This document shows, piece by piece, positions 23,813-31,037 of a stretch of 35,407 nt of DNA. A program made the position numbers and the translations under genes. Numbering within the stretch: position 1 is the first letter of the stretch; every line of letters begins with the position of its first letter. The DNA lies in the NCBI GenBank assembly GCA_021799715.1, contig JAJYZY010000004.1, forward strand, positions 1 to 35,407, given 5' to 3'. The notes beneath the pieces were generated by a model. The model did not search any database, was not told the origin of the DNA, and saw nothing but the letters and a program-made list of their open reading frames with translations. The stretch comes from Planctomycetota bacterium (GTDB lineage: Bacteria > Planctomycetota > Phycisphaerae > WQYP01).

Positions 23813-26800
23813 TTACGGTTTGCCCATCGAGAGCCGAATGCAGTCGTAGGCCATAAAGCTGGTCCAATTGGCCCGGACCTTGCGGGCAATTTTCCCGGAT
23901 CCCGGCAACGCGGAGGCAAAGGATAAAGACACGGTATTGTTCCCGGCCTTTAGCAGTTTGCGGGGGAAATGGAAATTTTCCATAATCAATTCCCCATACG
24001 GTGCCGTCCGCACATATTGTAAACCTATATTGGTATGTATATGTCCTATTTTATGGCCGTTGGCAAAGACGTTCAGACTTGCATATCGTCCGCCGCAGAC
24101 CAAGGTCAGCACGGGTGAGCCGGCGGGAACTTTCTTAAGTTTAAAGTCAATATTCCAGGTGGTGGGCGTGTGGCGGCCCGGCACAAGGGCCGGTTGCAGA
24201 TAATTCCAGTCCCGCGCCGGCGTGCTTTTGCCAATGATATAATTCACGCCATGCGGAAAATCTTTGCCGTACCGCAAATAGTTCTCCCAGATATGAAAAT
24301 TGCCGCCGTTGCGGAATTCTGTGACCGTGCGGTTGGCGGTGCCGATTTGCCAGAGGGTTTTACCGAAGGACAAGGGGGTCAGCGTAATGGCGGGTTCGGT
24401 GTCTGTGCGGCCATTTTTTACCACAATGCCGTTGCGGCGGGCCTCGCCGAGTATGCCGCTTTTCCATACAAACAGATCATAACGGCCCGGTTCGATATTT
24501 TTGATGGTGTACGAACCGTCGGCTTTCGCGCGTGTCCAGTACATGTAGGAATTGATATTGCGCAACCAGTCGCCATAGAGATTCTTCGGCACTTTCTTCG
24601 GCGGCAGGCTCAGGATCACCCAGGCGTTGCGCGGGGATCGGCCATTGGCGAGTTTCACCGTTCCGGTAACACTGCCGCGCTGGTGGTAGGCCTTGTTGTG
24701 CACCCACGCAAACGGCCATTGCTTTTGCTTTTGCAGGGCCTTGCGTTTGGCGGCAATCCACATCGCATCGGTATTGGCGCCGGTATTGAGATAAAAATAC
24801 ATCGGGCCGTAGAGTTTTTGCCAATGCGCTGAAATATACGTGCAACTCGGTACGTAATATTTCTTATCCATTCCAATAATGAAAAGGGGGCCTACGAAGG
24901 AGGTCATTTGTAATAATGGCTCGGTTCCGTCCAAAAAGCTGCGGCTCGGAAAAATCAGCCAAAGTCCATACTTGGGCCCGGCCAATCCCAGCACATGGCT
25001 CATCTGTTCGTAATTCATCCATTCATGCTTGGCATCCACCTCGCCGTTGGGCAGCCGCCAAGTGGCCTGATAAATATCCGGGTATTGCAGGTAATTCTGC
25101 CGCGGAAACCCCAGACTGATCGGCCCACGCAAATTATCCGCCAGCATTTTGGTCTTAAATAAACTGCGCGTGGCCGCCACAAGAAAATTGAATTCCAACG
25201 CGATGCTCTGCGCATTGCCCGGATAAATGCTGTTCGGCATGGCCTTGCCGGTCATGTTCTTCAACAGGAAATAGACATAAAAGCCATGATTCCCGCGCCG
25301 CAGCACATAATGCTCCTCCCACGTCAGCGGCGCGGTGCGCGTGGCTGGGAAGGTGTAGACATATTCCGCCTCTCCCCGGCTGTCATGCGTGATGGCCTGC
25401 TGGAAGTTCTTATTGATCGGGCTGCCGCCAAGCTTCTGGAGCCATTGACGTTCAAACATGTTCGTGGCTTTGCTTTTGCGGAACGCCAGAATGTGATGCA
25501 CCCAGCGCGAATGCACCATATTGGGGCCATTGTCCAATTGCACGCTTACCGGGCCGGGATCAATGCTGGTTTTGTTAAATACCATGCGGACAATGCCGTT
25601 ACTGAATATCGTCTCATCGCCCCGATGGGTAATGGTTACCGCAGCGGCCTGACGGCGGGAGGCGGGATGTGCCGCCAGGGAATATCTGCCGGGATACAGG
25701 CGATGCAGGTCATAGCGGGCCTGCCAACCCACATACGCCGCCGGATCATGCAGGGCTTTCCGCAACGCCGGCACCGCCGCCGCCAGAGCCTTTAATGTTA
25801 CATGCCCCAACGCCTCCGCCGCCCGTGCCCGCACCACCGGGTCCTGGGAAGCCGACAACGCATGGGTTAATACCGTTACGCCCGCCGCCCCGGCCTTTTC
25901 CAGCCTTAACATCGCCAGATCGGTTAAATGCCGATAGACCGCATTGGAATGCGGATGCAAGGCCAATACCCAGTCACCGGGCTTTAAATAACGCTCATGC
26001 GTCCACCACACGGCCCGTAAGGCCCAGAGCCGCAATGTCAGGGGATTGCCGGGCTGCCGGAGTATCCGGAGTTCAGCCGGAATCGCCGGTTTAGCGGCCG
26101 GGCCGATTTCCGCCAGTGCCCGAATGGCCGCATATCGCACTGTGGGCTGGTCTAACAATGTCATGAGATATTCCGCGGATTGCCTTTGGCTTATTCCCAG
26201 ATGGGCCAGGCCATAGCGCGCCGCGCGCCGGACATAAAAATCATTATCCAGCAACGCCTGTTTGAGTTCCGGTATCACCCATTGGCCCAACTTCCGCGGC
26301 CCCATGTCCACGAGCAGTTCCACCACCGCCAAACGCATGCGGGGCGTGCCGATGTGCATGGCATCCAGCAGATCACCCCGGGCGGATTTGCCCACCGATG
26401 CCACCACCGCATCCACAGCCCGACGGGCCGTGCCGCGAATCAGCGGCACGGAATCTTCCGTGGCCTCCAGCAACGCCGGCAGGACCCGCAAGCCGCCGAT
26501 GGCTTTGAGCCGCTCCACCGCCTGATAACGGCGGGACCATGAATCATCATCTCCCACTTCCGATTCCAGTTCCTCGGCCGTGGTGCTGACCAAACGCCGC
26601 ATCGGCACCAGGCGAATATCACCCAGATACACCTTGGCCAGGCCGTAGCCGCTCATCAACGGCCCCAGATTGATATTCAATGTGCGCATGACCGGCAGAA
26701 AGCGCGTGGCGCCGGAACCCGAGCCGGCAATGGCATTCTGCGGATGCCGGGCAAAGTTCCAGACAATATCATTCCAACCGGGTGACACATCCGCAAACGA

Positions 26801-27217
26801 CCAGTATGGATTGCCCCCGTTTACCGCCAGGCGAACATCATACCGCCCGAAAAAATGCGCCGCCGCCGCTTTCGGAACATACACCCAAAGTGATATGGCG
26901 CGGTAATGCTTGAGATTTACCGGTTTGGACAACGGAATAACGATTCCCGGACGAACGCCGCCCTGGGGATTTTTATTCTTCGCTTCATCGGCGATAATTT
27001 CCATGCTGCCGGCACCGGAATGAATATATTTTGGATTGGTATTAAGCTTCATGCTTACACCGGAGCCGAATATCCTGATGCCGCGCATTGATTGCCGCGA
27101 ATTAAATCCCACGAGCACTTTTCGCGTCGTCAGCTCGGTGGCCGCCTGAACGTTTATGGCATGAGCGCCAATCGCCAGAAGGGGAAAGGCGGCCACAGAT
27201 AATTTGATCCATCGCAT
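23813..27217 (-). CDS. Exported HEAT-repeat polysaccharide lyase, family PL4-like
   Basis: A 1134-residue exported protein. Order: signal peptide (1-25); a beta-rich domain (about 32-205) resembling a carbohydrate-binding or CIA30-like sandwich; HEAT repeats (about 215-510, for example VRRAARYGLAHLGI, VRYAAIRALAEIGP, VRARAAEALGHV); a lyase region (about 525-840); a fibronectin-like domain (846-945, GSVTGTVKLANGRSPRNAWV to GSYTIKNIEPGRYDLFVWKSG); and a C-terminal beta-sandwich (950-1132, WQIGTANRTVTEFRNGG, then WNYLQPALV, CGGRYASLNVFANGHKIG, FMAYDCIRLSM). The last three domains are the arrangement of PL4 rhamnogalacturonan lyases, which cleave pectin backbone by beta-elimination; substrate is inferred from family. 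I could not place the catalytic Lys/His pair with confidence. ATG at 27217 has AAGGAG 7-8 bases upstream. The HEAT insertion is unusual. Confidence 0.85.
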   Translation of the reverse strand: MRWIKLSVAAFPLLAIGAHAINVQAATELTTRKVLVGFNSRQSMRGIRIFGSGVSMKLNTNPKYIHSGAGSMEIIADEAKNKNPQGGVRPGIVIPLSKPVNLKHYRAISLWVYVPKAAAAHFFGRYDVRLAVNGGNPYWSFADVSPGWNDIVWNFARHPQNAIAGSGSGATRFLPVMRTLNINLGPLMSGYGLAKVYLGDIRLVPMRRLVSTTAEELESEVGDDDSWSRRYQAVERLKAIGGLRVLPALLEATEDSVPLIRGTARRAVDAVVASVGKSARGDLLDAMHIGTPRMRLAVVELLVDMGPRKLGQWVIPELKQALLDNDFYVRRAARYGLAHLGISQRQSAEYLMTLLDQPTVRYAAIRALAEIGPAAKPAIPAELRILRQPGNPLTLRLWALRAVWWTHERYLKPGDWVLALHPHSNAVYRHLTDLAMLRLEKAGAAGVTVLTHALSASQDPVVRARAAEALGHVTLKALAAAVPALRKALHDPAAYVGWQARYDLHRLYPGRYSLAAHPASRRQAAAVTITHRGDETIFSNGIVRMVFNKTSIDPGPVSVQLDNGPNMVHSRWVHHILAFRKSKATNMFERQWLQKLGGSPINKNFQQAITHDSRGEAEYVYTFPATRTAPLTWEEHYVLRRGNHGFYVYFLLKNMTGKAMPNSIYPGNAQSIALEFNFLVAATRSLFKTKMLADNLRGPISLGFPRQNYLQYPDIYQATWRLPNGEVDAKHEWMNYEQMSHVLGLAGPKYGLWLIFPSRSFLDGTEPLLQMTSFVGPLFIIGMDKKYYVPSCTYISAHWQKLYGPMYFYLNTGANTDAMWIAAKRKALQKQKQWPFAWVHNKAYHQRGSVTGTVKLANGRSPRNAWVILSLPPKKVPKNLYGDWLRNINSYMYWTRAKADGSYTIKNIEPGRYDLFVWKSGILGEARRNGIVVKNGRTDTEPAITLTPLSFGKTLWQIGTANRTVTEFRNGGNFHIWENYLRYGKDFPHGVNYIIGKSTPARDWNYLQPALVPGRHTPTTWNIDFKLKKVPAGSPVLTLVCGGRYASLNVFANGHKIGHIHTNIGLQYVRTAPYGELIMENFHFPRKLLKAGNNTVSLSFASALPGSGKIARKVRANWTSFMAYDCIRLSMGKP

Positions 27218-27754
27218 GGAAGACTCCTTGGATAATCGTCTCACGAGTTCCGCAGTACGGAAATATGTTGTCCCTTATCGAATGGCTATGATCACCCGAC
27301 ACCCGGCATGAGCATTTGGTTGACTATGGACATTGGCCAGCACCTTATTAAATAGGCATCTGATTTTTCCCTATACGCATCAACCCCTATGGCAGGTTCA
27401 ACTAAAATTTCAAGAATATTTTACCGCCATTGAATTTCATCACACGTCATCAAATGATCCGCCAATACCAACCGAATGTTTTGAATATAGGGCGATTGGC
27501 TAATAATTGCAATAAAATTACGGTCTTGCAAATTAAATGGTAATTATGTTGTCAGTGCTCTGAATTGCCGCTGCGGAACCTTGGCGTGCGTATAAGGTGC
27601 TGTACATCATTAACTTCGGGTCTTCCTTGGCCGCCGCAACCAACCGGACACCGGCTTCCACTGCGTAATTGCACAACACCGTGGAGTTACGTTGCACCAG
27701 CACTTTTCGACGCACTTCTTGCTCTTGCGGTTGGATGGGGATAGTGTGGCGTGT
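27218..27754. other. Intergenic region of about 540 bases between lyase and membrane-protein genes
   Basis: The gap separates the divergent lyase (minus) and membrane-protein (plus) genes. It is more A+T-rich than its surroundings, as expected for promoters, but no clear -35/-10 pair or dyad stands out. It contains one short minus-strand frame listed separately (27533-27715). Nothing else is seen. Confidence 0.5.
27533..27715 (-). CDS. Possible small protein of 60 residues (low confidence)
   Basis: A short frame starting at GTG (27715). The amino-acid composition looks protein-like (VLVQRNSTVLCNYAVEAGV, then AAAKEDPKLMMYSTLYARQG), and the frame stays open upstream to 27817 without an ATG. 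There is no clear Shine-Dalgarno (AAGAGCAAGAA only). It may be a small gene, a remnant of a longer gene, or chance. I recognise no family. Confidence 0.25.
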   Translation of the reverse strand: MRRKVLVQRNSTVLCNYAVEAGVRLVAAAKEDPKLMMYSTLYARQGSAAAIQSTDNIITI

Positions 27755-29284
27755 ATGCCGTATGGTCGATTGGGCAATTTGAATTTCACATTCTGGCCGG
27801 TGCTGTATGCCCCGGTTTCATTAGTCCTGGCAATGATGATGTTCGGTGGGCATCTGCGAGCCGATCCGGCCGCCATAACTCTGGCTGACGGTGTTGCGCC
27901 GCATATCAATTCATGGGCCACGCTCCGCCTGACGTTGCCCCGGCTTGGTGGAGGCGATATCACCGTTGACATCCGCGATTTGCGCGGCGGCCCGACAATA
28001 CGTCGAACCCTTAAAGTATTTCGCCGCCACATTCTTATGCCGCTGCCGTATGTTATTGGTGACGGTGGAAACTGGCCGGTGGAGGTCACGATGCAACACG
28101 CGCGAAAAGTATTGCGCGTGCTGAACGTTGATATCAATCCGCCGCGAACCGGAGCAATTCAAAACGAGGTTGTCGCCGTTTGCCGCAATACGCGATCCCG
28201 GGTCGGCTCATTTTCCGCAGAGTTGGAAAAAGTTTTAACGCCCATATTGTTTTCGCGGCGCGGATTGGCGGCAAGTCCGGTCATGAATTTTGCATCGTGC
28301 CGCTGGATGCTTCTGGACCGCGCAACGGCACAATTGCTTCCACGTCGACGGGTGATGGCCTTATTAACCCTGGGCGTGCGGCTGGCCTGCATCAGCGCCA
28401 AACCGCCGGGAATTCCGCCGGTTTCAGCATGGCACAGAATTGAAGGAAAATTCCCCGATGGGGACTCGTTATGGACAACGCCGCCGTTACATGGACTTTT
28501 ACGCGGCCCGCCGGTGGTTGTCCCGCATCTTGCCCGGCTGCATATTCCGCCGTTGCAAACCCCCGATTCCTGGGGCCTTGCGGCATGGGGCATCGGGCCG
28601 GTAACGATTATCATGCTGATTTTGCTGCATGGGGCGATCAAGCGGCGGCGCGGTTTTATTTTGGCTGGTGCGATCGGTGCGGCGGTGCTTTCAGCGGCGG
28701 CAGTATTCTGGCTTACAGCCACCACCCCGGTACAGACCACCGAGTTTCAATGGCAAACATATTTTGTGCCCACAGGATTCCATTTGCGCTCGACTGTTAC
28801 GTTGGTTCGATCCGCACAAGTACGGGCAGGGTGCGCTACCACGGGGCATGACATCACGCTTCCACTGGCATGGTCAAACCGCTCGTGGTTCGCGTTTCAT
28901 GGGATTTTGGACCTGCGGAAGAATGCGGCAACATTGAGTTATCCAATTTCCCGCCGCGTGCACATACTGGCGTATCAAATGCGAATGATGCCCGGCCCAT
29001 CCCGGAACGAGAACGGTTCGGGAGAAGACACTTTGCCCGGGGCCGCGCGAAAGACAGGGTTTTCATTAAATTCAACCGTCCGGTTTGCGGACGGGCGGAT
29101 ATTCATGCCGCCGGCTTCAGATCATGGCAGGGATTTTTATAATTGGCTGAATCAGAAAAACCCGATGGTTCAATCCACGCTGCGCCTGTGGCTTTTAATG
29201 CAATACCGCCCGCATCGGAGCTATGATCTGACGACTGATCACGATCATGTGGGCATTGTCGTGCTGCCGAATATGCTTCGCTGA
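27755..29284 (+). CDS. Membrane protein of unknown function
   Basis: A 509-residue protein I do not recognise. A hydrophobic N-terminal segment (about 13-30, WPVLYAPVSLVLAMMMFG) serves as signal or anchor. A beta-rich stretch follows (about 38-250, with DGVAPHINSWATLRLTLP and GGDITVDIRDLRGG). Two membrane spans lie at about 276-292 and 300-322 with basic residues between them (AIKRRRGF), and a C-terminal beta-rich part extends to the end. The layout suggests extracytoplasmic domains on both sides of a helical hairpin. ATG at 27755 is chosen because the hydrophobic segment follows; GGATGGGG lies about 12 bases upstream, so the start is not certain and 63 further bases are open upstream. The gene ends seven bases before the purC stop, convergent with it. 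Confidence 0.7.
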   Translation: MPYGRLGNLNFTFWPVLYAPVSLVLAMMMFGGHLRADPAAITLADGVAPHINSWATLRLTLPRLGGGDITVDIRDLRGGPTIRRTLKVFRRHILMPLPYVIGDGGNWPVEVTMQHARKVLRVLNVDINPPRTGAIQNEVVAVCRNTRSRVGSFSAELEKVLTPILFSRRGLAASPVMNFASCRWMLLDRATAQLLPRRRVMALLTLGVRLACISAKPPGIPPVSAWHRIEGKFPDGDSLWTTPPLHGLLRGPPVVVPHLARLHIPPLQTPDSWGLAAWGIGPVTIIMLILLHGAIKRRRGFILAGAIGAAVLSAAAVFWLTATTPVQTTEFQWQTYFVPTGFHLRSTVTLVRSAQVRAGCATTGHDITLPLAWSNRSWFAFHGILDLRKNAATLSYPISRRVHILAYQMRMMPGPSRNENGSGEDTLPGAARKTGFSLNSTVRFADGRIFMPPASDHGRDFYNWLNQKNPMVQSTLRLWLLMQYRPHRSYDLTTDHDHVGIVVLPNMLR

Positions 29285-29290
29285 TGCGTG

Positions 29291-30229
29291 TCACAAGCCG
29301 GGCAGGCGTACATCCTGCTGTTCGAGGCAGCGCTGCACCTCGCCGATGTGCTCGCCGCAGAGTTGCTTAAGAGCCTCAAGATACTTCCGCCGGGTGTTGT
29401 TAACGACATCTGCGGGCAGACAGGGGCCGGGCGGCCGCTTGTTCCAGGATAATGTTTCCAGATAATTTCGCACATATTGCTTATCAAAACTGATCTGCTC
29501 AAGTCCGGGTTTGTAATCCACCAGCGGCCAGAAGCGGGAACTGTCCGGAGTGATGACTTCATCAATGAGAATGGGGCGTCCGGTTTTGGGATCAATGCCG
29601 AATTCAAATTTGGTATCCGCCACTATCAGGCCATGCAGTCGCGCGGCATCGGCGGCAATGTTGTACAGCTTGATGGATGTATCGCGTAGTTCCGTCATCA
29701 CGTCGCGTCCAACTTTGTCACACGCCTGATCAAAGGTAATGCTCTGATCATGGCCGGTTTCAGCCTTGGTGGTAGGGGTGAAAATGGGAGTCGGCAACTG
29801 TTGTGAAAGCATTAAGCCGTGGGGCAATTTAACACCGCTGATGGCACCGGTTTTGTGATATTCCTTCCAGCCGCCGCCGGCCAGATATCCGCGCACCACG
29901 CATTCAATGGGAATAACCGCAGTTTTTCGCACCAGTACGGATCGGCCGGCCAACTGAGCGCGAAAGGGCCGCAAAGCGGCGGGAAATTCCGCCGGGCGCG
30001 CGGCCAGAAGATGATGCTGAATATACGGCGCAAAAAGCTTAAACCAGTAGTTGCTTAATGCGGTGAGAATGATTCCCTTTTCCGGAATCGGCGTGGGCAA
30101 AATGACATCAAAGGCGCTGATGCGATCCGTGGCGACAATCAGCAATTGTGTGCCGAGATCATACACATCGCGCACTTTGCCGCGCCGCAGGGGAAAACCT
30201 GGAATTTGTGTTTCGATGACGGTAGCCAA
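29291..30229 (-). CDS. purC: SAICAR synthetase PurC
   Basis: Phosphoribosylaminoimidazole-succinocarboxamide synthase, the ATP-dependent step that joins aspartate to CAIR in purine synthesis. The 312-residue product has the family landmarks: RRGKVRDVYDLG (15-26) with the ATP-binding lysine region, ATDRISAFDVILP (33-45), PIECVVRGYLAGGGWKEY, TPTTKAETGHDQ and LIDEVITPDSSRFWP, which form the nucleotide- and aspartate-binding sites. Length matches the longer, yeast-like form. The start is a TTG at 30229; no ATG is available in the right place and GAAGAG lies 6-9 bases upstream, so low initiation efficiency is likely. The gene stands alone, convergent with the membrane-protein gene and divergent from the stress-protein gene. 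Confidence 0.96.
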   Translation of the reverse strand: MATVIETQIPGFPLRRGKVRDVYDLGTQLLIVATDRISAFDVILPTPIPEKGIILTALSNYWFKLFAPYIQHHLLAARPAEFPAALRPFRAQLAGRSVLVRKTAVIPIECVVRGYLAGGGWKEYHKTGAISGVKLPHGLMLSQQLPTPIFTPTTKAETGHDQSITFDQACDKVGRDVMTELRDTSIKLYNIAADAARLHGLIVADTKFEFGIDPKTGRPILIDEVITPDSSRFWPLVDYKPGLEQISFDKQYVRNYLETLSWNKRPPGPCLPADVVNNTRRKYLEALKQLCGEHIGEVQRCLEQQDVRLPGL

Positions 30230-30582
30230 AATTCTCTTCTGCCTTTCTAAAACCCTGAATGGCCGCTAGTTTAGAGATTCGCGGCCGGTACGCAATGGCG
30301 CGGGCGATTTTTTGGAAGCTCAAACACATCGGTGTCTTGTTGATTCAACGGCGGCTGACCAGGATCAGCGCCGGATGCGCATCGGGTATTGCCTCGCCGT
30401 CAAAACGGTGATCTTGAATTTACAATTATAAATCTTCCCTCAAACCCAGGTCATTTTGTGGCAGGCTCCGGCCATTGGGGTATACTCTGGCGTTGCAAAA
30501 CCACCGGCAACCGCTGATGCGGTGAAATGTCGGGCGAAAGCATGATGGTCCCGATCAACTATCGGGAGCGGAAAAGGGATTC
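30230..30582 (+). promoter_or_regulatory. Promoter and structured leader of the stress-protein gene
   Basis: This 353-base gap holds no gene. A TATACT -10-like box lies at 30481-30486, giving a predicted leader of about 90 bases. The leader contains ACCGC-tgat-GCGGT and a perfect 7-bp stem TCCCGAT-caact-ATCGGGA (30549-30567), ending just before an AAGGG ribosome site at 30574-30578. The -35 region is weak. I could not match the leader to a riboswitch class I know, including the fluoride, ZTP and cobalamin types. The first 250 bases show nothing else. Confidence 0.45.
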
Positions 30583-30993
30583 ATGAGCAAAATACTGCTG
30601 GCAGTTTCCGAACAATGGACTCCCGACAAGCGCCTGGACTCGCTGGGCCAGTGGGCGAATCGTCTTGATGCGCCGATTGTTGCCGTGCATGTGGTCGTCG
30701 GGCTTGCAGAAACCGCGCATGAACAAAGTCCGGGAGAGCGGGCGCTGAAAGATGTTGTGGCTCAATTAAAAAAGACCAATCCGCGGGTGGAATCGCTGCT
30801 ATTGTTCGCCAATGATCTGGTTGATGGCCTGTTTCAGGCCGCCACGGAACACGAGGCCACCATGATCGTTCTTGGGCTTTCCCGACAAGGCGTTTTGGAG
30901 CGGCTTATTGAAGGCAATATCCAGCGGGCGATTCTCAACAACAGCCGGTTACCCATATTGGCCCTTCCACCTGATTGGAACGGCATAATCTAA
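30583..30993 (+). CDS. Universal stress protein, UspA family
   Basis: A 136-residue cytoplasmic protein of the UspA alpha/beta fold. The first strand KILLAVSEQW and the later nucleotide-loop region IVLGLSRQGVLERLIEGNIQ, then SRLPILALP, show the fold; the latter corresponds to the ATP-binding G-x(2)-G-x(9)-G(S/T) loop of other Usps, here with the spacing altered (LSRQG...GNIQ), so nucleotide binding is doubtful. These proteins help cells survive starvation or other stress. ATG at 30583 has AAGGG upstream. It lies 44 bases before gcvP on the same strand, so a short operon is possible. Confidence 0.85.
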   Translation: MSKILLAVSEQWTPDKRLDSLGQWANRLDAPIVAVHVVVGLAETAHEQSPGERALKDVVAQLKKTNPRVESLLLFANDLVDGLFQAATEHEATMIVLGLSRQGVLERLIEGNIQRAILNNSRLPILALPPDWNGII

Positions 30994-31037
30994 TATTAGA
31001 ACACCAGAATATAATTGTTTGAAGGTATTAAAAGTTT

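Noticed and set aside
30994..31037. Glycine riboswitch before gcvP
   Set aside because: Only 44 bases separate the genes, too short for the tandem aptamer, and no conserved aptamer sequence is seen.
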